64,000 bases of DNA, from the NCBI GenBank assembly GCA_964035575.1, contig OZ037834.1, positions 1,395,598 to 1,459,597 of the forward strand. Direction: 5' to 3'. Both the position numbers and the translations under genes were made by a program. Shown in pieces: positions 43,469 to 52,400 of this stretch. Numbering within the stretch: the first letter of the stretch is position 1; every line of letters begins with the position of its first letter. Source of the stretch: Rhynchopus sp. YZ270_cl-10 (taxonomy: Eukaryota; Euglenozoa; Diplonemea; Diplonemida; Diplonemidae). The notes under the pieces were generated by a model, which saw nothing but the letters and a program-made list of their open reading frames with translations, was not told where the DNA came from and made no database searches.

Positions 43469-44758
43469 CTATGACCCATGTCTTGCAGAATAAAAACTCC
43501 TCGATGGACTAGAGGAGTGCGAATAGGAGTGTGTACTGGTCTGCCCGGTTCGCGCTGAGTGGTATTCACGGTCGGCTGCGTATAGTGCGCGCCCTTTGAG
43601 ACGCGCTTCGTTGAAGAGACGCTCGAAGAGCTCACGGTCGGTGTCCGCAGCACCACCTCCACCCCCACCACCCCCTCCTCCACCCCACGCACTACCACCA
43701 CCACTGCGGCCTTCAGCGTTGTGTCCACGCCACCCAACGGAGGGTCGTCCTGTGGAGGATGAAGGACTGTCACATTCTGGTGCTCTCAGCTTGCGTGGTG
43801 CAAACCTTGCCACATACGCGCGAAGCTCCTTCTGAGAGGTCTGCCTCCCAAACCTACTCCGCATCCAATGCGCCAGCTCCAACCACTCCACCTCCACCTC
43901 CTCTAACTCCCCGCTCTTCTCCTCGCTTTTATCTGGATCCTCATATTGCCCCGGCGCTTCACTATGCAATGCACGCTGTACATCCTTCTGCAGAGAGCTG
44001 AGATGTCTAATCCTTGCGCCATATTGACTGTCTAAGGAGCTGAGTTGCGAAAGGGGGAGGTCGTGGAGCGATTCGGACGAAGGGATGAGGGGGTCCTGCG
44101 CGGAAAGGCCAGGGAGGTTAGATTCTAAGGAGGCTTCGATGGGAGAGTCGCGGACGGAGAGCTCTGAGTGAAGTCGTGCCTCGGCAAGCCCTGTGGTGAG
44201 GGTAATGACCTCTGCTTGCGCAGCGTCGCCCCGTCGTTCTGCTTCGGTGCAACGTAATTCCAACAGTGCAATCTGCTGTCGTAGCGCAGCCACCTCATTG
44301 CTGTTGTGGTGTTGGGAGCGGGCAGAAAGCTCATCCGCCAATTCTTGGTTTTCTTTGACAAGGCGTGTGTGGTCTACTTCGATGGTTGCTAGTCGTGAGG
44401 CGAGGGTGCCGATTCGTGCAGTTTTTTCATCTAATTTGGCGATAGTATGTGCTTCATCGTGTTCTGCGCTGTCTAAACGCGCTTCGAGGTCTTCGCGGAC
44501 AACTAACGCTTCGTCTAAACGTTGTCTTAGCATATCGGTTTCGCCCTCATCAATGCGCACCATAGGGGAGGAGACGAACATATCCTTCTCGCGCAGTCGT
44601 GTCAGCTCCGCATCCAACCCCGCCGCACCACGGCGTTCGTGGTTCAGCTCCTCCTCCAAATCATCCATCTGGTGCACCAGGTCGGTCCTCTCCTTCTCAA
44701 GCAACGCCACCAGTGCGCGAAGCTCGCGCACCTCCACCTCCGGCGGTACCTCCTCCAT
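43469..44758 (-). CDS. Coiled-coil protein of unknown function
   Basis: A 429-residue single-exon frame starting at MEEVPPEVEVREL. Residues 5-60, 75-140 and 145-200 are strongly heptad-like coiled coil (for example LVALLEKERTDLVHQMDDL and NEVAALRQQIALLELRC). Residues 270-315 form a mixed helical segment with VEWLELAHWMRSRFGR. A glycine run near 360-372 precedes ELFERLFNEARLKGRALY, and the last 30 residues are Ser/Tyr/His-rich. No catalytic motif. The architecture suits a structural or cytoskeletal role, perhaps ciliary given the neighbouring BBS1, but that is inference. Codon and base composition match the neighbours, and the plus-strand frames opposite it are shadows. Confidence 0.8.
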   Translation of the reverse strand: MEEVPPEVEVRELRALVALLEKERTDLVHQMDDLEEELNHERRGAAGLDAELTRLREKDMFVSSPMVRIDEGETDMLRQRLDEALVVREDLEARLDSAEHDEAHTIAKLDEKTARIGTLASRLATIEVDHTRLVKENQELADELSARSQHHNSNEVAALRQQIALLELRCTEAERRGDAAQAEVITLTTGLAEARLHSELSVRDSPIEASLESNLPGLSAQDPLIPSSESLHDLPLSQLSSLDSQYGARIRHLSSLQKDVQRALHSEAPGQYEDPDKSEEKSGELEEVEVEWLELAHWMRSRFGRQTSQKELRAYVARFAPRKLRAPECDSPSSSTGRPSVGWRGHNAEGRSGGGSAWGGGGGGGGGGGAADTDRELFERLFNEARLKGRALYAADREYHSARTGQTSTHSYSHSSSPSRSFYSARHGS

Positions 44759-46319
44759 TGAGGAAAGCGAGGGGTGGTGGAGGGGGGGCCTGATAGAAAG
44801 GGGTGGCTAGGGGGGAGAAAATTGGCAGATGTGTACCGTATGAAATGCAACTTAAGGTACAAAGCCTTCAAGTCTACCCAGAGAAAAGGGAAAAGACTCA
44901 AACATTGTTGACAACTCCACCTGCCGTATCTCAACTAAGGTCATTTATTATAGCCGGTGTGACAGTGCATTTGTGCTGCAGAAGGACCAATGTGTGATGT
45001 GTTGAACACACCAGACTAACCCACCCACCCATTTATCACCTTTTATCACAACAACCATTATTCTGTTCAGATGTCTTACAGAATATGCAAAAATGTATCA
45101 TGATGCATTCTGAAATACTACTTCACCCACACATCAACCTCCAGAATGACTGCTTCCAAAAGGGGGCTACCCATACCATACCACTGCAAGACTCAATGCT
45201 GTCTCGTCTTCTTCTCCCTCCCATTCTCCGCTTTTCTCATCTCCCATGCAAAAAGAATCCCCATTCTTGCATTCCCCCAAGCAGATGTATCGCAGTGGCA
45301 ACGGACAGAGAAACCCTCCCCATCCCCCTTAGTCGATACTGTATTATAATAATTGCCCATCACACATAATACACAATACAGCTGTATTGTGATGTGCATT
45401 ATGTAATGATGATAGACAATTATCACAACACAGCATCCACTACTGCCCCTCCTCCCCTCCTCCCCTTGGACGCAGATGACCTGCTGACAATCCCTGCTAC
45501 ATCTTAGACCTCTGTACTACTCTTAAACGGAGCAAGAAAGATGTTCTCCCTCCTCTCCTCTGCCCCCACCCTCTACGGAACTGCAAGAAAACCCCACTCC
45601 AGCCCGCCACCTCATTCATACACAAACCTTATACGTCAACAAGCCTGCACACAGTGAACCATCGCTGGATATCGCTATGTTATGAAGCTCCTTCTTCCTC
45701 AGTCCTCTCCCCCCTTCCCACCCTCCCACCCCATGCCTCCTTCTTCCTTCCTCATTCCTCCGGCAGCAAACGTAGTGGTAGCTGTGAATACCATTAGATT
45801 CATACCAAAAAAAAACTCACAATGTACCGGAACACCAAAAAAGGGTCATCGCAACAAAGAAAAAAACCTGTCTGTTGTTTTGGCAGCAAATTTGGCTTCA
45901 GAGGTGTCACCCCTGCTCTTATACCCCATTCCTCTTTCTCTCATGCCCATCCAATGGGTTCTACAATTGGCGATTGAATGAAGAACCTAGAAGAACCCCT
46001 CAAAGAACCTCCTCCACTCTCAAGACGTAAAGCCATGCAGATTGTCCCCATACCATGCCCCCCACCACCTCCACCACAACCCCCTTCTTAGTGCACCACA
46101 GACACAACACAATACCCCTCGGAATACCTCTTCTTCTTCTCCTTCTCAAAGAGTCATAAAAGAGGAGTTGAAAAGGTAATTTGAAAACGCACATTTCTTT
46201 CTATTGTTCATCTCAACAATGTTCCCTCCCTCCCTTTGAGGCCTATTCTCCTCCACTCCATCCCCCCCAAAAAGGAACAAAAAAGCCTCTTATTTTCCCT
46301 ATCTCCTCTCAACTCACCT
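44759..46319. other. Intergenic, C-rich on the plus strand
   Basis: Holds one palindromic MITE (45347-45425) and otherwise C- and T-rich plus-strand sequence. A 99-codon plus-strand frame at 45682 is considered chance. No family A-D hairpin is seen here, unlike the other intergenic regions. Confidence 0.5.
45347..45425. mobile_element. Palindromic MITE, copy 1
   Basis: The ends ATAATTG/CAATTAT and the centre AATACAGCTGTATT make almost the whole 79 bp self-complementary. A homologous copy lies at 58743-58826. Confidence 0.75.
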
Positions 46320-48161
46320 CTAGGATTGATTTCCTTGGAGGGTGACAGTTATGGTTGCGGAGAACTCTGGGAGGGGAATGTCGGCGGACAGCGTTGGTGT
46401 GAGTAGAGACAGCGTTTGTATCAACCGAGCAAGGGTTGAGGGGGGGCAGGAGCGCGGAGGGACGGTGATGACTGTCTCGGAGGTGATTGCGGCGGAAGAA
46501 AGGATTGCACCGGGGATAGCTTGGTGCAATCCGAGCCGTACATTCGCGATTTTTGTCACCGCAGCATCTCTATCAGAAGGAAAGGCAACGTGCCCTACCC
46601 TCTGCATACAGTTTGCAAGCAACCACTCCTCTGACCCTTCAAAGCTTACATCATAGTTGATAAGAATCACTTCAGTGCGTTCCTCTCGATTCGCAAATTC
46701 TGTGCACATCAAAACTCGCCCATCAGGGTCACCACTGGTAGAGTCATAATACGTTATTCCTCTTCCCGCATTTCGAAGCGCAGAAAGAATGCCGGAATGG
46801 GTCTCGCGTTTTGCCTGCTTCAACGACGCACCTCCGTTACGTTGGGTAGCGTACAATGCATCGCGTTCAATTATATTAGCACCGGAATGTCCTAAAATTA
46901 CTCCAACCGAGGATTTTCCACACCCCGGAGGGCCGATGGGGAGGACCAATACAGAACGCGGGATTCGTCTCAGCTCAAAAACCTGCATGACATAGTCGGT
47001 ACCAGGTTGGAATTCATAACAGCTATACCCAGAGACAGAGAAGGGGTGGGCTGGGGTGGGTTCACATTGTGTACAGAGTGAATAGGTCGAGGAAAGCAGA
47101 ATAGAAAGGTCCTGATACGAAGTTTGCTGATTGCATGAAATATAAATAATCGTTTCAACAAGCCTGTGAGCACGTAGAGCGGAGGCAGTATGGTGCGCAA
47201 GACCCCCTCTCCCTGCATTTAGTATCACTGTAGAAAGGGTAGACCCGCATACACTGTGAATCCGTTCTGCATATGCAAATTTATCTTCGACAGGAAGAAT
47301 AGTAACCTTCCCTGCAAACTGCTGTGTATTCAATGCAAGATCATGCGCAACACGTGGACAATGCGGTAGACACACAAAACCTTCAAAACAATGCCCATAT
47401 CGTTTGTAAAAGGAGACAACTGCTGCATTTGAGTCCCTCCCCATGAACACCAGATTCCCTCTTTTCTTCTGATTCTCCATAAGTTCGGAGAAATATTCCC
47501 AGAGGCGATCTTCTGCTTCATGGTTTACCTCTGAGAAAGTATCAGGGCTGAGAAGGTATTCATCACCCCACGGAGTCGTTTCCGTCAACGCGCTGCCCAA
47601 AACAGCGCAATAAGGGTTGTGCTTCGTAGGCCTCGCCTTCCCTACACTGCTCTGTGTAACAACACATTCCATTCGTTCCGAGAAAACGGCGGTCAAAGAG
47701 GTCATAATTTTGGGAAATACTTTGTCCTCAAAGCGAGTATCGTCCCTCCCTCTGAAAAGCAGTTTTAACAGAAAATGGTTGCGGCGGCTGCATTTGACGC
47801 TTATCTCGCGGAATACCTCAAGGTCCGTCCACTCCTCTGCTGTACAGACCTCCCTGCAGATGGCAAGAACAGACTGTACAGTGTCGTTGCAAACAGAGGA
47901 GGCCAGGTCGGTCAGTTCGACGCACCCAGCATTCACATTGTATGTCACCTTGTTCCGATACCCCAGGACAGCGCCACGTACCCTCCGATCCTCCCAGGCC
48001 GCAAGGCTGTCCAGAAGGGTCCGTACAGAGGGGGTAACCTCCTCAGGGCGAGTTCGTTTTACGTCTTTTCCTTCGTCGACGAAGCCTGGAGGGGTAGAAC
48101 GTTTTCTAGATGGTTTGATAGCGTTAGCTGCTTTATTAGGACTTTCTTGAATAGATTCCAT
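46320..48161 (-). CDS. TrmA/TRMT2-like m5U methyltransferase fused to a P-loop kinase domain
   Basis: A 613-residue single-exon frame. The start is set at MESIQESPNK because upstream codons are poly-T. The N-terminal two thirds follow the RNA uracil-5 methyltransferase family: GYRNK near residue 68, SPDTFSEVN near 210 (the FFQvN position), LVFMGRDSNAAVVSF near 238 (SAM-binding motif I position) and VILNAGRGGL near 315 (DPPRaGL position). YISCNQQTSYQDL near 343 has the nucleophilic cysteine, and the domain ends at YVMQVFELRR. The C-terminal third begins with a Walker A motif, LPIGPPGCGKSSVG near 410, and resembles polynucleotide or tRNA-ligase-associated kinases (IIERDALY, YYDSTSGD). SAM motif I and the DPPR motif are both altered, so methyl transfer is uncertain. 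The fusion itself is visible in one uninterrupted frame. A basic, lysine-rich segment at 15-45 may direct it to the nucleus. Confidence 0.8.
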   Translation of the reverse strand: MESIQESPNKAANAIKPSRKRSTPPGFVDEGKDVKRTRPEEVTPSVRTLLDSLAAWEDRRVRGAVLGYRNKVTYNVNAGCVELTDLASSVCNDTVQSVLAICREVCTAEEWTDLEVFREISVKCSRRNHFLLKLLFRGRDDTRFEDKVFPKIMTSLTAVFSERMECVVTQSSVGKARPTKHNPYCAVLGSALTETTPWGDEYLLSPDTFSEVNHEAEDRLWEYFSELMENQKKRGNLVFMGRDSNAAVVSFYKRYGHCFEGFVCLPHCPRVAHDLALNTQQFAGKVTILPVEDKFAYAERIHSVCGSTLSTVILNAGRGGLAHHTASALRAHRLVETIIYISCNQQTSYQDLSILLSSTYSLCTQCEPTPAHPFSVSGYSCYEFQPGTDYVMQVFELRRIPRSVLVLPIGPPGCGKSSVGVILGHSGANIIERDALYATQRNGGASLKQAKRETHSGILSALRNAGRGITYYDSTSGDPDGRVLMCTEFANREERTEVILINYDVSFEGSEEWLLANCMQRVGHVAFPSDRDAAVTKIANVRLGLHQAIPGAILSSAAITSETVITVPPRSCPPSTLARLIQTLSLLTPTLSADIPLPEFSATITVTLQGNQS

Positions 48162-48499
48162 TAAAATAACGATGAAAGGAAAGATATAAAAATCCTTGAT
48201 GATAAAGTGGAGAGGGGGAGAGAGGGGAGAGAGAAAGGGATATAAAAAAGAAAATTGCCAGATCTTTTTTTCTACTATTCTCAAATACAGAAAAAAAAAA
48301 AAGAATAAAGGGGAGAAAGGAGGGATGTGGGTATCATTTTTTTTTTTTTTTGACAAGATGAAAATTTCCGAAAAAGAGAAAAAGAAAATCTTGAAATGAT
48401 TTGGACACAACACTGCAATGCAGAAAGGTATTTACCATATGAAGAGACGGAGATGTATCGGACTCCACACCACGATTACTTTTTTTTTTTCGAAAACTT

Positions 48500-48537
48500 T
48501 GACAACGTGTACCCCCCCGCGAATGGGCTATCCACGC
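48500..48537 (-). repeat. Family F repeat
   Basis: TTTGACAACGTGTACCCCC, then GCGAATGGGCTATCCACG. Relatives at 2517-2556 and 29712-29752. The ends pair as CGTG/CACG. Confidence 0.55.
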
Positions 48538-48950
48538 CAAGAAATATAAAGAAAGGTGGTGTTGCAAAGACGTCTCCAGGACGACACTGACTTAAAAATA
48601 GAAAATAGAAAATAGAAAAAAAGAAAAATAAGAAGAAAAATAAGGCAAGGAATGGGGATCTAAGGGGGAGAGGGGGAAAACGAAGAAGAAAAAAAAAAAG
48701 GTTGGAAATAGATTTTCTATAACCATTGTGTACCAATTTCATAACAAAAAAAAAATCGACTTTTTTTTTTCTCCCTCGTTGTGTTGCTTTTTTTTGTGCA
48801 TACAGAAAAAAAAAATCATTATACAATAATGACAAACAACCTTTGTGGGTTTTGTTTGTCTTTACTTTTGACACCTCTAGAAAAATAATAACTACTGAAC
48901 AGATAATAACAAATACAGGCGATACAAAAAAAAAAAAAATCAAAACTTGC

Positions 48951-48984
48951 AAGATGAATGTGCCTCTCGTGCACACACACATCT
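48951..48984 (-). repeat. Family B hairpin
   Basis: Near-consensus: AGATG/CATCT outer, TGTGC/GCACA inner and loop CTCTCGT. Confidence 0.75.
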
Positions 48985-49012
48985 ATATATAAAAGGGGGG
49001 GAAATTTATGCA

Positions 49013-49034
49013 AAGATGGGCGCCAGCTCATCTT
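49013..49034 (-). repeat. Family B-like minimal hairpin
   Basis: AAGATG/CATCTT with GGGC.../AGCT core. Perfect outer stem. Confidence 0.5.
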
Positions 49035-49058
49035 GGGTCTTTAAAAGAAAAATCTGTA

Positions 49059-49098
49059 AGTGCAAACACCTCACCGGACACCGGTAGACGCAGGCACT
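49059..49098 (-). repeat. Family C hairpin, long form
   Basis: AGTGC/GCACT outer stem. The loop arm reads ACCGGACACCGGT, which is itself self-complementary. Confidence 0.65.
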
Positions 49099-49129
49099 GG
49101 GGTGGAAGAAAAAAAAATAATTTTTTTAT

Positions 49130-49164
49130 AAGATGAACCTAAGCCTCTCGTGCTTAGTCACCTT
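49130..49164 (-). repeat. Family A hairpin
   Basis: Consensus copy, followed by A-rich plus-strand sequence. Confidence 0.75.
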
Positions 49165-49441
49165 ATAAAAAAATAATAGAAAAAGTTAGTAAGGCAAGCC
49201 TCGTCCTCTCACACTTCACCTAAAACTGAAATGAAATATACTTGGGTAAGATTTTAACAACGCGAGTACAAGCACAGCCCTCCATCACGCTATGTGTAGA
49301 TACCCGCAAAAACACAAAACAGGGTTAGTACTGACACTCAACAAAAAGGCAAGACAAGCCTGACACTAACGAAAACACCTCAACCACTCCACCTCTTTAC
49401 TCTACTGACACCCTTTCTAAGAAACCCACGCTTTTTTTGTT

Positions 49442-52400
49442 TCAGTGCCGTCTTGCAGCCTCCTTCTGCCTGAACATATTCAGACTCCGTTGGGTGTTTG
49501 CTCTGTCCTGAAGGTTCTGGACGTCAAATGCGGGGGAAGGTATGTTTTTTGCACTTCCACCACCACCACCTCCTCCTCCTCCCCCTGGACCCACACTGGA
49601 GGCATCAAGAATGGTCAACAGCTGTTGGGCGGCATTGGGTGGGAGGGCAGTTGAGAAGGCACCACCACCACCTCCACTTCCTCCATTTCCTCCGCCTCCG
49701 ACGGACCCCACAGAGTTTAATGGGCGTGGTGGGGAAAGCCCCCTTGCTGCAGCCGCGCGCGACCTTGGTGCGGAAGGGACCGATGCCACCGAAGACGGGG
49801 CCTGCAGACCACCTCCCCCTTCCCCGCGCCCGGTCTCCTCAAACCGCAGCCGTGTTGCTTGCCGTTCTTCTTCTCTGTTGCGTTCGTCGTGGGTCATGAC
49901 CTCCCACGCAGCATCGCGCGCTGAGGCAACATGCTGTGCAGGAAGCGCAGCAGCACCGTACAACGTTCTGTGCACATCAGCAAGCTTCCCACCAGGGACG
50001 GGGCGTCTTGGGGATGACACGGCACCACCCCCACCGCGTCTGGTTGGGGTGCCGGTGTAGCCTTTTCTTGCAGCATTAGAAGTTGATGTCGAACGCCGTT
50101 TTGGACGCTTCTTCCGGGTTTCAAGACGTTCTACTTGAGAGCGGAGTTCATTGATAGCTGCCTCATGCTTGTCGCTTGGGCTATGCCCATACGCAGATGG
50201 GGGTGACGCAGAGGCAACTGATGCAGGACCGACACGAAGTGGTGTCAGTGGTGGCGGCGGGCCTGCCATGGCAAGACCACGGCTGTCGTTGTCATCCGTC
50301 TCCATCTCTGCAGACACCGCTCCTAACGCATTCCGCAACGTATCCATTGGGTCACGACAACGCGCCACCAACTCTCTCGAGACCCGCAGAGCTGGCTGAT
50401 CTGTTGTCATCACCCGAAGTCTCAACTGCGTTGTAACCTGCGAAGGGTGCAGCTGCAGCTCCGTTGCCTCCACCGACAGCAACGTTGCTGTAACCGCAAG
50501 CAACCCCATCGGGTCGGACACAGGCATACGTAGTGTGATCCGCACTATAGGTGCCTCCAAGGAATGTGAGGCAGGCCCCTCCTGGCGTTCTTTCGTCTCT
50601 GCGGTCACGACTGCAGCAGGCCACCAATTCACCCGACCATCGCTGAATGCAACCTTAACGTTGTTCGCTTCGTCCACTGCAAGGACAGTCCCCGTCGCAC
50701 CACAGTACAACGTCATCTGCGGTGCCCACGCAATAGAAACGCTCGCCACCACTGCGGCCTGCACCTTGGCGACATCAGCATCGACGGTGACGACACTGCC
50801 TGGACGGGGAGGGGTGGAGGTGGAGTCGCCCCATTCACCATCAGGGTAGCGCTGACGGAGGAGTGTCAACAACTGTGCTTCGCGACCACGGAATTCATCG
50901 ATAATGCTGTTTACACTGGCCAGAGACTGCGGTGCATGCGCAGCAAAGTGTGCGGCAAGAAGACCACGAATCCGGCGGGCCTCCTCTGGATTGCCACTCT
51001 GTGCAGGCACCACACTATGCGTCGATGTCGGGTTTGATACGGTGTGTGCCGGCAGGTCCAACGGAGCGACCGGGAGGGGTGGAGGTGGTGACGGCTCTCT
51101 GATAGGGGAGAGCTGCACAGGGCTGTTCACATCAAGCCCAAGCCGCCTCAACCGCGCAATCGACGGCCCATCCCCCGCCTGCGCAGCCACCGTCAAATAC
51201 CTCACTGCAGCCTGCTCATCCTGCACAATCCCAAAGCTCCCCTCCAACAACCACGCCCCCACAGTACCTGCTGCAGTTACATAGTTCGGATGCATCGGAT
51301 CGTCCGCCTGCGCAAAGCTCTTTTGAATGACCTGCACCATCTCATCCTTCTCTGTATCCTGCTGCACACTACTGAACGATGGCGCTGCCTCCGGGAATTT
51401 CTGCGGCGAAACATGAGGGGAATGGTGTGGACTCCCCCCTGGGCTGGGCGGCGCATCGTCAGGCAAGCCATACACCGCGAAGGGCGCGACACCTCTGATA
51501 TGCGTTGTACTCTGAATCTGCGGAACCGGCGCTGCAGCACCATACTGTCTCGCAAAGGCGGCCACCATCTCCGTCAACAGATAGTTATGCGAAGGCACCG
51601 GAACGTTCTGAACGATTCTCAGGAACGCTGCAGTCAAACAGCCTGCTTCTCTGATGTTCCCTCCTGCAGCGCTGATCACCACTACCTCTGCCTCAAAGGC
51701 ATCTCCTGGCAATCCACTCGCCGTGCGTCCACCAGGCACCAACCGATTCTGCAATGAAACAATCGATGTCGCCGGATGAGCGTCCACAAACACCACACAC
51801 CGCACCCCCTTCGGCAGATCCTGCAACAACGCGACCCGCAGATCCGTTGCCGTCACACACCCACCCCCAGGGAGACCCAACCCAGACCCATCCCCTCTCC
51901 CCGAGAGATACAAAAACAGAACATCCCCAGGACGGCTCCCTTCCCCTAACCACCGCACGCTTCCCATGACACTCTGATGCACCAGCTCTGTAGGAGACGT
52001 CAGCACCCTCAGGGTCGGCCGAAGCTGCCCTGTCAACCATTGACTTAACGCTTCCACACCGCCTCCTTGCGCTCCTACGAAAAGGGCTCTAGAATATCCA
52101 GGGATTTTGACAAGAGGTTCGACTTCTCTTGGAGAAGGGATAGGGGATGGTAGGGTGGGGGAGGCAGGGCGGGGGGAGGCGGGGGCAGGGGGTGCGAGGG
52201 ATTCGGAGTTGCGGACCTTGGCGAGGAGGGATTCGTAGAGGTCGTGCTCTGCACCGAGGTATTGGTTGAGGATGGCTTCGATCTCGGCAGGCGTTTTGGT
52301 GGGTGTGTGGATGTGGTAGAGGGTTGTGATGCGTTGGCGGTAGTCTGCTGCAGTGGGCCCGGTAGGGCTGTCTGGTTGGTGTTGTGGTTGTTGTTGTTGT

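Larger units (their letters stand above)
48162..49441. other. Intergenic with a hairpin set
   Basis: In gene sense, downstream of the 1920-residue gene, it holds family A (49130-49164), C (49059-49098), a B-like stem (49013-49034), B (48951-48984) and F (48500-48537). No coding region. Confidence 0.6.

Noticed and set aside
45682-45981. 99-codon plus-strand frame
   Set aside because: No recognisable similarity, no homologous neighbour, and the C-rich composition explains the lack of stops.
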